Below, piece after piece: positions 11,211-21,044 of a DNA stretch of 64,000 nt. Origin of the DNA: Gnetum montanum (lineage: Eukaryota > Streptophyta > Gnetopsida > Gnetales > Gnetaceae); assembly GCA_015680685.1 (NCBI GenBank), contig MNCI01002250.1, forward strand, positions 501,580 through 565,579, written 5' to 3'. The notes beneath the pieces were generated by a model. That model worked only from the letters and a program-made list of their open reading frames with translations. It was not told the DNA's origin and ran no database searches. A program made the translations under genes and the position numbers. Positions within the stretch are counted from its first letter, which is position 1, and every line of letters starts with the position of its first letter.

Positions 11211-11218
11211 TATAAATA
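11211..11218 (+). promoter_or_regulatory. TATA box (duplicated at 11259-11266)
   Basis: CCTATAAATACC is a near-ideal plant TATA box in a GC-richer island. It is followed by about 200 bases of relatively GC-rich sequence (11280-11480) that could be a 5' UTR or first exon. No convincing protein frame follows; the 28-codon frame from 11329 is too short to call. Confidence 0.5.
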
Positions 11219-11223
11219 CCCTG

Positions 11224-11224
11224 N
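11224..11224. other. Single-base assembly gap (N)
   Basis: One N separates two identical 46-bp segments. Any reading frame crossing it is unreliable. Confidence 0.95.
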
Positions 11225-11271
11225 TTCTTGAATTTCGTGCCCGAGCCCGGTCCAACCCTATAAATACCCTG

Positions 11272-13320
11272 TCAATTCACATAAATAGGAGGGGGAGGAG
11301 CTGGAGTCTGCAGCGACCATTTTCGGTTATGCTGGCAGGCAACACTGACAGCAGAGGCGTTTTTGGCAGTCTTCTCTTTTCTATCGGCAGGCGGCAGAAC
11401 ACAGTAGGAGCGTAAAACTCGTGGTGAACATCAACAACAATTGTAGGCAGATTGCAGATGACAGTGTGCTTGCCTTGCAGTAGTAATTGTTGAACGACGG
11501 TTTTCTATTTTCTCACACAGAAACAGACACGTTTTCCTTTTTTTTCTTTTTCTTTTTTGCCCACGCGGTAGAGACCAACGCCCTCTTTCTGCCTATAAAC
11601 AAAAACCTGGTAGAGACAGGTTATATGCATATCGTTTTGTTCTTTATTTATTTGCTTTCAAACAACAGGACAGATTTTTTTCTCTACCATCTCTAAGCGT
11701 AGAAGCAAGCGTGGAAGCAGTGGTGGTAGATAGCTTTTACAGTTTTCAATATTATTATTTGTATTTTATTTTGAATTATTTATTGTGCTCTTTTAAATTG
11801 CACAAATTATTTAATTTTTCAATATTCTGTTTAAATTTAAAGCTTTTAATATTTTGTTTAAAATATTGTTATTATTGTTTTGTGACATAACCTTTACAAC
11901 AAAGACTATTCGCATCAAGAGGCATGTGTAGTGTAATAGTTTTTATTCGAGAATTTAAAATATTTTCTAATTGTAAGGTTTCCATTACGAAGCATTGTAA
12001 CTTCGTCACTAGGTGACTTCATCCAACGGCCATACAAGTTTTAAACTTTTATTCAACAAAATGTGAAGTCCGGAATTGCATCTACACTGTTAAATTTTCA
12101 TGGCAGCATCCGTGTACCCGCTAGATCTGAATTCACGTGAAAACAGTGAGCGTGATTAGTGTCAAAAACCGGATATTTAATTATTTCCATCATTATACAG
12201 TATTTAACTTTCCCAAGGTCTAGTCGTCCACTCGACTGGATATTCTTGAAGTTTGAAATTCAATATACGAAATATGGATTGCTGTTGTTCATATTTTCTA
12301 CACAGCATTTAAGGTGTTTTCCGAGTAGTGGATGTAACAAACAACGCGATGTATTCTCTGTAAATATTAACGGCAACCAGCGATTTAAGCGTGCCACTGC
12401 ATGCAAACGCTGCAAAATGGTTGGAAGAAATTAATGGCATGATTCCATTACACAGCTCCATCATAACATTCTGCCTTAAACACTATCCATCTGCATAAGG
12501 CATATCAGCATTACTCCATTGCTAAAATCTAAATACCAGTACTCGCATGGACGGATTCACCCATGCAACAAATCAATAATGAATTTTATGAAAACTAATA
12601 AATCCAGACAAAAAACACCGGGCAATTCATCCTCAACATTGCATCCCAAACGCAGCCCCCACAAAAAATGAAAAATTAAAACAAAAAAGGCATTCCTTGC
12701 GGCAACCACAAAGCGGGTTCTGTGTGAATCTGGTCATGGTTTTGCGTTGCCAACCATGCACACAAATTTTCTAAAACGAGAAATGCTCGAGCACGCAATT
12801 ACACCCGGCATTTCCCACTCGCAATGGCTAGTAATGGGGATTAAGAGGCTACGCTGCAACAGTAATTGTTCCCGTGAACTACGCATGCAATCACCAGAGA
12901 GGATCGACTATTATTATCATTTGCTGCGCTGCCAAACTGCTGTTCTTTTAACATCATGAAAATATGTGAAACTGGAATTGATTGTTTTATTTAAAAAATA
13001 AATGTTCGGCTGAAGGTCTGAAACTTGAAGCTAAAATTTAATTAAGTTCAGAACACCTAATAGAATAGAATAGATGCAAGGATTATGAGATAAAGAAATA
13101 TCATCGATCTAACGTTCTAAAGTAATTGGTATTATCTTGAAAAGAGTATTTTTTTCATTGAACGTTGAATACGTTTACCAACTGAATTGGAAATCGCATG
13201 TACAATTAACTTACAAATTCTATCTATCAAAACACTCGTCAAACTGTATTTCACAAAATACGATGGATTTTTGGAGGGCAACATTTGTTTCTAATATTTT
13301 TCAAATTTTCCTCTTGGGTT
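11272..13320. other. Low-copy island, no gene assigned
   Basis: Composition is more balanced than in the flanking transposons, and no LTR or transposon motif appears. A pyrimidine tract lies at 11530-11557. The open frames (for example 12159-12434 plus) have no recognisable domains. It may hold a noncoding transcript driven by the TATA box at 11211/11259, or introns and regulatory DNA of the gene at 13683. Confidence 0.4.
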
Positions 13321-13538
13321 TGTTACGAATTGAATTTCATTGAGCATGCCGCCCGCCATGGCTGAGAGAGGTGACGTAAATGCGCTGCCATAACGGCCGT
13401 CTCTGCCACCGCTACTTTCACCATGTCAGCCCACCCCGACAGCATTGTCGTTACAAACCTCTTCAACGTCCATATTGCATGCCATTCCTGATATCCTGCA
13501 ACAATAGGGAGCCTGAGAGAGAGCATGAATGAAGCGGA

Positions 13539-13545
13539 TATAAAT
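13539..13545 (+). promoter_or_regulatory. TATA box of the small gene at 13683
   Basis: GGATATAAATCAC lies 144 bases before the proposed start codon. With the usual 25-35 base spacing, transcription would begin near 13570-13580, giving a leader of about 105 bases. The upstream 13330-13530 sequence is GC-rich and contains a TGACGT motif (13371-13376), a core of bZIP binding sites. Confidence 0.55.
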
Positions 13546-13617
13546 CACTCCACAGATACATAGCTTCTCTATCTCTGCTTTTCGTTGGGGGATCTAATTT
13601 TCAGAACTACAGTAATC

Positions 13618-13623
13618 ATGTAA
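13618..13623 (+). promoter_or_regulatory. Minimal start-stop uORF (AUGUAA)
   Basis: The proposed leader contains ATGTAAA, a start codon followed at once by a stop, 65 bases before the main ATG. In Arabidopsis NIP5;1, AUGUAA uORFs stall ribosomes in response to boron. Here the match is to the sequence only; it matters only if the leader is transcribed unspliced. Confidence 0.4.
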
Positions 13624-13639
13624 AAAGAAAAAGCAAAGA

Positions 13640-13732
13640 ATGTACCAAACGCAAATGAACGTGCTCAACGAATTTCAAGATCATGGGGCCGTTGGCGACG
13701 GCGTTTGCCAGTGTAGCCTACACTATCGATGA
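13640..13732 (+). promoter_or_regulatory. Overlapping uORF of 30 codons
   Basis: An ATG at 13640 (second in-frame ATG at 13655) opens MYQTQMNVLNEFQDHGAVGD and stops at 13732, inside the main frame and out of register with it. If present in the mRNA it would repress initiation at 13683. Alternatively the leader is spliced or translation starts elsewhere. Confidence 0.35.
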
Positions 13733-13997
13733 TGTGGAGAGTAGCTTACAAGCAGCAGAAGCCGCACAGGCGCAGGCTGCCATGGCTGCCCGAAGCGCGG
13801 CTGCGAGACTCCGGCTGCAAAGGATCCAGAAGCGGTTGCTGGAGAAAGAGGTTCCATTCTGCAGGGTGAGGATGGATACTGCGGCCATGCTGCAGGAAGC
13901 GTTTCAGTACATTTCAGTACATTTGGTTTCTGCAACGTCGTCGGTTGCTGGTGCTTCATTGCATGCCCGAAATGGAGGATCGTATGATTCTCTGTGA
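13683..13997 (+). CDS. Small alanine/glutamine-rich protein, unknown
   Basis: A 104-residue frame begins MGPLATAFASVAYTIDDVES. Residues about 16-57 form an alanine/glutamine/arginine-rich predicted helix (SSLQAAEAAQAQAAMAARSA, then RLRLQRIQKRLLEKEVPF), probably amphipathic or coiled-coil. The rest (MDTAAMLQEAFQYISVHL) is also helical and the end is serine/glycine-rich. There is no signal peptide or clear membrane span. Support for a real gene: GC-rich coding composition, a TATA box 144 bases upstream, a pyrimidine-rich leader and no transposon similarity. Doubts: upstream ATGs precede it, and CAGGGTGAGG at 13864-13873 could be a splice donor, so the C-terminus from about residue 62 may be intron read-through. 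I do not recognise the family. Confidence 0.5.
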   Translation: MGPLATAFASVAYTIDDVESSLQAAEAAQAQAAMAARSAAARLRLQRIQKRLLEKEVPFCRVRMDTAAMLQEAFQYISVHLVSATSSVAGASLHARNGGSYDSL

Positions 13998-15990
13998 ATG
14001 GGGTTCCATAAGCGCTGGGTGATGTTGTTGCTTTACGTGGCAGCAGATGTTGCAGGCTTTGCAATGTTCACCTGCTGTACAGATAAAGCTGTTTAAGTGA
14101 CAGATGTGTCTTGTGACTGAGGAACAGCTCCGTTGGGTTTTTCATCATCATGCATCATCCGCCCTTGGTTCTGGGTTCAGCCGTTCGAGTTACATGGATC
14201 TGTAAATTGTGATAATATATGGCTCAGATGTTATTGAGGTATAAATCTATGCAGGAAAGCAAAATACAACCGGCACACATCTTATGACTTTATAAAAACA
14301 AATTTTACATAATGCAAGATATAATTATACCGGCGAAGATCCATTGATTTTTTATGCAAAGCATGCTGACGATGATCCCCTGAAACCTGCAATGAGGGTA
14401 GACATTGCTTAAACCTTGGAAGTGATTTTTCCCAAATAAGAATCAAACACAAGCTTTACAGTTTTTTCTTTCATCTAACATCATAACTCATGGTGCAAAT
14501 TTACCTTCCCACTTTTTTCTTCTTCTGCGTGACACCATGATTCATGGTGCCAACTGCCAAGTTACCTCCTCACACTTTTTCTAAGTAACCTCATGCGAAC
14601 ATACTTCACAGTTTCTTCTTTTTCAGTGTTTTTTAATCCAGCCAATGATGACGGATGTAGAGATCGATCGATAGCCACATGAATGGCCAGAGTAGAATTT
14701 ATGACGACCTGACCCGGTACGACTTTTCTTAAAATAAAAGTATCATTTTAATGGGATGTCACTGCGTTTTAGAATTATTTTTCGGATTTGAGAGCAATTC
14801 CTCCTAATTCGTCGATGTTAGCACGATTCTTAAGAGTTCCCGACTATTTAAAGATTATATGAGTGACTTATTAGAAACTGAGAATTTTTGGTATATATCC
14901 TTATTTGAAATTTTGTAACTTGCATTTTCTTAATCACGTATCCACGATTCCAAAGCTTGACTTTCAAGTAAATGGTTAACATTAACTTGTATCGAATGAA
15001 TAAAATTCTTGGATTATCTTAAGTTTGTAAAAGGGATGTAAATTAAAATATGATAAAATATTTAAATTATATATATTTTTAAAAATATAATATAATATTT
15101 TAAAATAAGATTCTTTATGTTAAAGGTATAAATTACATTTAATTATTTTTAATTTTTCTTTCTTATTCTAAATGCATTAAATCTCATTTTTAAATTCAAA
15201 ATTAAATTGAAAGAATATGTGATGGAGATGATCTCATGAACTTTTGTTTGTTTTCCTATTTCATACTCAAAGCTAAAATTTTCTAAATCTAAGATGCTCA
15301 AACATATGCATAAGGTAGGGTTAGAACTTAGCTATAGTGAAAAATAGGTAAGTTTCATTAATAAAATACCCATGACTAAGTTTGCAAGTTTCATGACTTT
15401 ATTACTCTTTAGTTGTATTTATTTAGCTAAGATTTTGTTCCTTAACTTATATTTGTTGATTTTGTTAAGACAAGGCTATGATGATGATCATGTTTTTATT
15501 TTTATTGTTAGTGCTTTGAGTGTACATAGTGGGATGAAATGTGGAAACATGATGATAAGTACCTTGAGCAAAGCACAAACAAAGCATAACAATCCCAACT
15601 ACAAATTGATGGTGTAAGTTGTAGGTACTTTGTGTCCCCGTCCTACATTTTTGCTAACTTCAACATCCACATATGATACTTCTTTGGTCCACATATGATA
15701 TATTGCTTCCATGGACTTTTATTGTCTTAAGCTACATAGAAGAAGCATATACTATGATACATTCATATAAATATAAGGTTAGAATTTGACACTTTTTAAG
15801 GCTTCTTTTATTTTGTTGTAAAATTCACTAATTTTTCTATGTGATTTGTTGTCAAAATGCTAAAATAAATTTAAACATTTGTCAATTTGAAGCATTGAAA
15901 TTTGAAAAAGGCATTTCATTTTAAAATAAATCAAGGTATAAGTAAGAAAATAACTTACCTTTTCCTATTTTTATAATTTTTATTCATACT
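13998..15990. other. 3' flank and AT-rich spacer, no gene
   Basis: Sequence to about 14250 may be 3' UTR of the small gene. The block near 15040-15130 is extremely AT-rich. A plus-strand frame at 15372-15617 would give 81 residues with a hydrophobic N-terminal half, but without promoter, family match or coding composition I do not call it a gene. The outer LTR element begins at 15991. Confidence 0.5.
15986..15990. repeat. Target-site duplication, left (outer element)
   Basis: ATACT here and ATAAT at 32012-32016 flank the outer element with one mismatch, as expected of an old 5-bp duplication. Confidence 0.55.
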
Positions 15991-16873
15991 TGATGAGCAA
16001 CGAGGTACCCCAATGCCCAACCATATGAATCATAAGCATTCACGCATGATCCGATTGAATTCTGTGGATGGGACTAGTTGTGCATCTAGATCATTATGCC
16101 TTGATCATAGTTCGCTGTCTTCCTACTTGAACTAGTGGTTGCTTTGTCATGTATCGTTTAGTCTAGAGTGAGGCATATGATTCGTGATGTTGTTCAACTC
16201 TAAGCTACTCTTAATGATAATAAAGAAATTAATTGTTTAATCTAATTAATGGAAGGTAAAGTCTCACTAGCCTATGTGCGATGAGTATCCATTCCTAACC
16301 TTCCGTACACACCTTCAACTTCGTGCAACTACCACTAAGATTACTAAGCATACCGTTACTAGATGTATTAAATGATAACACTGCTGGGTTACCAAATAGT
16401 TACACTTAAGCTCTTGCAATTAGTCATACTCATTCCTCTTAATGATAGAAAATGATAAAGAGCAACAAATGATGAACATTAACTAAGGAAAATGGTAAGC
16501 ATTTAAGTAATTAAAAATAGTAATAAAGCTAAGTAGATGCTACAATGATGGATGTAATCTCAATCTTATTCCTGAACATGTAACATGTCTAAGTACTTCA
16601 CACTCAAATAAGGATGTTATGCAATCATTGAACATCACACTATAGCCATGCATTGGAAACTAACAAAACTTCAAATCTATCAAAATATGTGAATCTATCT
16701 ATATCTATCCCTTTTTCCCAACCATGCACCCAAGTGTTGTATTTGTAGGCTAACACAGAATGAGCGATATCAAATCCCCAACATCAGAGGTTGTGCCCTA
16801 ATATTAGACACCTAACAATGCAGCCTTGATATGAGATACCTAATATCGTGGCCCTGCAAAACATAACTAATCA
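15991..16873 (-). repeat. 3' LTR of the outer element
   Basis: It starts TGATGAGCAA and ends CTAATCA on the plus strand, collinear with 31126-32011. The flanking ACCCCCATGAC on its right reads GTCATGGGGGT on the minus strand, the polypurine tract. A TATA-like box lies near 16743 on the minus strand (CTACAAATAC). Confidence 0.85.
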
Positions 16874-17057
16874 TACCCCCATGACTAAATGAAAACTCAC
16901 CCTTGAGTTAAAATGAGGAATAAGTTCTTTACAAAATATTGGGAAGGTATGGAATTATTAACTAACTTAAATAAGCACACAAATTAACTCTTTCATGCTG
17001 CAGTGGTATTTTACATAAAATGGACACATCATGACAAAACAACAAAACTAGGGAATC

Positions 17058-19916
17058 TCATGTAGTTCCTTGAGAAGGTGGCTCTTCCATGGGTTGCTTT
17101 CCCTTGTCATCATGCTTCTAGAATTTATAGTGATTCAAGAGTGCCTACAACTTCTCCTCCTCCATTCTTGGATCATGTACCATCCAAGCTAATGAGTTGA
17201 TGTGTGCTAGAACCAATACATTTCATGAACATAGCAACTATGGAAACATTTGATTTACTTTCACATGTGATGCTATGAACTGTTGCCATTCCTCCTCAAA
17301 AGCTTTGGCCTTTTCTTTTAGTTCATGATGATTTGTTAATCTTTTAGCCAAGTCTGAGGCTACATCTCTTTGCCCATGGTAGCAAGCCTTAATTATTTCT
17401 AGTTCTGAGTTTTTCCATGTGGAGTTTTTATAGAGCATTTTTTCTATTTGCAAACTCTTTTTCATACAAGGCATAAGTGGCTGCTACTTGTTATTCCAAC
17501 TCATTTCTAGGCCAACACGCTATTAACATGGTAAGGTTAGCATAGTGAAGGTTAACTAATGCCATGTACTCTTTCAAATCTTAAATTTGTAGGTTCTTGT
17601 TCTTTACTTCAACTTGGTGAACTAGGGCATAGCTATCCAAGATGGGCTACTAGTCAGGATTCTGCGTTGACATAAAACTGATGAAGGCCTTTTCCATTTG
17701 CATTTCTTTTTCATTAATCTATTTATACATGCCAATCTGGTCTCGAAAGTGCTCTTTCAACTTCTCATGCTTCTTGGCCTCGTTTTGCGACATGCTTATC
17801 TTGATTGTAGATTTTTGATGTACTACGTGAACCTCCTCCATTGAAAGGATTTGGTTCTCTCTAACCAATCTACTTATATCATGGTTGACCATCACCAATT
17901 TCTCCCTCAACTGGTGGATACTTTCTTTCAAAATGTTTTTCTATCTTTCAACAATGGCCTACTTGGTGTTATCAGGAGCAAGCTGTTTGTTCTCCTCTTG
18001 TGTAGTGGTTAATAACTTCTTATGGGCATATGCTTGGGCTTTAGTAGCTGAGGCATTCTAGACAACTTTCTCCTTTTCTTGTTCAATAGCTTTATTTTGT
18101 TCAATCAATCGGCTAAGATGCTTTGTTCGAAATTGTTCCAATTGATCAGGTGCAATGAATTGGGAATGCACTTTTGCTTCTTCATTCTTTCCCCTCATCT
18201 CTACCATGATTAGTTTTCCTTTTGTGGCAATGAGGTTGGATTGTATCGTAGTGACATCATTAGGGATGTTAAATACAGTTGTCATTACTTGTCTAGGCTA
18301 CAACAATCTATCAAGAACATCCTCATGGGACAGACGAGTCATTGAAGTCCTAGCTAACATTTGTGCATCTCTAATTCTGGTCAAATCTACCAAGGGCATA
18401 GTAGGCATATTAAAGGATTCTTTAATGTGGTCTATGATAGCTTCTACTACACCTGCCACATCTTGGTGCTACATGATCATGACTGTGGCACCCTCTCTTA
18501 TTTCAAGTAACACTTGAAAAGATGTGGCATTTCCAGAGATCTATTATGACCATTGGGCCTCTCCTCCTAAATGCAACGAGATTTGTCCCCTTGATGAATC
18601 AGTAGAAATTGTAAGCTGAATAACATCATTTATGACTTGAAAGAGGTTTGATTCATCCCTGCTTTCCCAAATGAGAGTTTCAACTATTCTCTATAGATGG
18701 CTCATTATGGGCCTATAGTCTTGCGGTGGTGGAAATGTATCTTGTGGCTCTTATTGTTACACTAGTTCTTACTCTGGCTTCTTTTCTAGTTCTTGTTTCG
18801 GCTCATTTTCTGGTTCTTGTTCATCACCAAGGTCTTTTCTTGGTGCTAGGTGTTTGAGCAATTCAGCAAAGGAAGCATTCTGAGCCATCCTAGGAACATC
18901 ATTGTTACAACCTAGGATTCCGGTGCACTTGCATAGCTTTTTAATTAGGCAAGGAAATGGAAGTGTCAGCTCCCCTACCTTTCATTCCTCTAACCACCTT
19001 TGAATTTCCATGAAGTACAATTAAGCAAGATTGGCATTGTATTTGCCCATCAAGATTGCACTTCCTGTGGTTGCATAACTTGATATGTGCCCTTTAGTTG
19101 GGAAGAGGTGGTATCTACCAATTTTGAAGTAGATTCTCTCTTCTAGAGTTAACTCATTGTATATTTTGTTTTTTTGTTATATGTCCACTTCAACCATAGT
19201 TTTGTGGTTTCTACGTCAAACCTTGTAGACAGATGCACTACCTTAGCCCCCACATTAGGTATGTTTAGAGCCTCTATGATGGCCTTGACTGAAAAACAGA
19301 TAGAGACTCCACCAATATTAACAATGGTGCCTTCTTCCTTACTATGTCAAAATTGGTATGTCTCATCAAGGTATCATTACCCACTTTTAGAGAGGATATG
19401 CCATAGAGGCAATGCTTGAAGTTGAGTTCTAACTACCTTAGGGAAAAATTTCATGATTGGCCTAAAGTTCATTTCCATGATGACCATGGTCAACATGGAC
19501 CACTCCTAGATGTATTAGAAGAATTCTTGGGACAATGTGAGGTGTTGTCCTTACACTAGAGCTTATGGTTTTGCAGCCTCTACTTGGACCAAATACCCTA
19601 TAACAAGAGCCTCTTGATTAATGCTAAATGACTAGGCCTCCTATTCTTCATGCTCAACTAGTGGGCCTTATTCTCCTAGTTGACCTCTACCACCTCTCAG
19701 ACATTTGCTTGCACCTTTCAAAGGTCCTTCTTGTTTATCTCTTTTTAGGGCCATCTACAATTAATCAAGGAATTAGTGTTACTAAGGTGTTTTCCATTTA
19801 TCCTCAATAGGTTTATACCTTACCCATGCCCTTAGTTCCATTAAGTTCTTAGCTCATGTGATTGCAGAGTTAGAAAAATTTCAACAAAAATGCCCAAAAA
19901 GTGTTTAACTTCTTTT
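17058..19916 (-). pseudogene. Element ORF2: transposon-domain-like plus coiled coil
   Basis: The minus strand is protein-like for nearly 2.9 kb, broken by stops. At about 19150-18930 it reads YFKIGRYHLFPTKGHISSYA, then LTLPFPCLIKKLCKCTGI. The last block resembles the LPFPSLIT-x-LC-x2-AGV signature of the 'putative plant transposon protein' domain found with plant retroelements. An acidic Glu/Pro linker follows (NEPKQELEKKPE, about 18800), then a long charged coiled coil (about 18300-17240; KHLSRLIEQNKAIEQEKEK, QLREKLVMVNHDISRLVREN). It ends GKQPMEEPPSQGTT and stop at 17058. The 47.5 kb element keeps the same C-terminus. Function is unknown; a structural or accessory role in the element is a guess. 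The start was not located and may lie beyond the insertion at 19917. Confidence 0.6.
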
Positions 19917-19921
19917 ATGAC
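19917..19921. repeat. Target-site duplication, left (inner element)
   Basis: ATGAC is repeated exactly at 26984-26988, immediately outside the two LTR edges. This proves insertion of the inner element into the outer one and fixes both LTR ends. Confidence 0.85.
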
Positions 19922-20918
19922 CGAGGAGTCATTAGTTGGCTGGGTTATCTAAGTCAACTTTTTGGTTGGCCTTGATATCTTAGCTTCGATGTCCTAGCCT
20001 CGATAACAAGCCCCCAATAACAAGGCTCAAACAATAAAGACCAAACAACAAGGCTCCAACAACAAGGCCCCAACAACAAGGCTCCAACAACAAGGCTATG
20101 ATAACAAGGCTCCAATAACAAGGCCTCGATAACTGGGCCATGTCGACAAGGCCTTGTTGATGTAGCCTAGCAATAAAATCTATAAATACACACTCACAAC
20201 CATGTTTATGCAATTTTTCGATTAATAGAATAGCCAAACTCTTGCATTTTTATTTCGTAGTCTTAGAGAATAGTCAGTGAGTGCCTGCAGTGTGGATCTA
20301 AGTCAGTTGTACAATGTCTTATTCAAATGGCAACATACTTGGACAAATTCCATGAACGACAATAAGATTGAGATTGATTCTTATTCATTTCAACACTTTA
20401 ACTTAGATTAAATTTACTTTTAATGCAATTTATATTCCATGTACCTAGCTAATATTTATGTTTCCATGCATGTTAATGAAATGGCAAAATGAGCATGACT
20501 AGTTTTGAGTGTAAACATGTATTCGCTTAGTAATCCCATTAGCATTATTGCTTGGTTCACCTAGTAGCATAACACTTGGTAATCCTAGTAGTGGATATGT
20601 GCATTCAGGATGTGTACTACAAGCTGGGAATGGACACTCATCACTCATAGGCTAGTTTAAACTTTACTTTATGTTGTTAATTAGATTAAGTAATTGATTT
20701 CTCTATTATCATTAGGAGTAACCTAAGGCCAAAACAAAAAAAAATTATCATATGCCTCACTTTGGAGTAAACCACACATGACAAAGCTACCACTAGTCCA
20801 AGTGGGAAGACAAAAAATTGCAATCAAGACATAACGATCACAGAATTCAATCGAATAATGCGTGAATGCTTGTGATTTGTATATGGTTGGGTGTAGGGGG
20901 GTACCTCACCACTCATCA
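19922..20918 (+). repeat. 5' LTR of the inner element
   Basis: It starts CGAGGAGTCATTAG (the 3' copy has TGATGAGTCATCAA, so TG has decayed to CG) and ends CACTCATCA. Its U3 has a run of imperfect 12-16 base units based on AACAAGGCCCC (20006-20160). A TATA box (TCTATAAATACA) lies at about 20178. From about 20570 to the end it matches, inverted, the corresponding part of the outer element's LTR. Confidence 0.88.
20006..20160 (+). repeat. AACAAGGCYCC tandem array in LTR U3
   Basis: About ten imperfect copies of a unit of about 15 bases (CAACAACAAGGCYC) lie just upstream of the LTR TATA box. They recur in the 3' LTR (26067-26200). The position suggests U3 enhancer-type repeats. Confidence 0.75.
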
Positions 20919-20919
20919 T

Positions 20920-20937
20920 TGGTGTTGCTACTAAGGA
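20920..20937 (+). other. Primer-binding site of the inner element
   Basis: TGGTGTTGCTACTAAGGA follows the LTR by one base. It is a strongly decayed form of the tRNA-Asp-type site seen intact at 52738-52755. Confidence 0.6.
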
Positions 20938-21044
20938 TGGTGCTAGTTATTTAGATTACTTATATCATACACGATCATTGTAAACACATTAATGATTTAT
21001 CTTTCAGAAAGAAATTAAATCACACACATAATTAACTAACAAAA

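Larger units (their letters stand above)
11178..11271 (+). repeat. 46-bp promoter duplication around a single N
   Basis: The segment 11178-11223 is repeated exactly at 11226-11271, separated only by NT. Each copy starts TCTTGAATTTCGTGCC and ends with a TATA box and CCCTG. A perfect repeat broken by one unknown base is what an uncollapsed contig overlap looks like, so the true sequence may hold one copy. Confidence 0.85.

Noticed and set aside
11290-11400. microRNA precursor candidate (TGACAGCAGAGG, like miR156)
   Set aside because: It diverges from miR156 after the first bases and I see no matching star arm.
11122-11415. 97-codon plus-strand frame
   Set aside because: It runs through the N and the duplicated promoter segment, so it is an artefact.
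13723-14064. 113-codon minus-strand frame opposite the small gene
   Set aside because: It mirrors the GC-rich plus-strand frame and has no start context, promoter or family match.
15372-15617. 81-codon hydrophobic plus-strand frame
   Set aside because: AT-rich, no promoter and no family match. Hydrophobicity follows from T-rich codons.
20006-20160. CRISPR-like short repeats (AACAAGG units)
   Set aside because: No unique spacers of constant size. They sit in an LTR U3 and recur in its partner LTR, in a plant genome.
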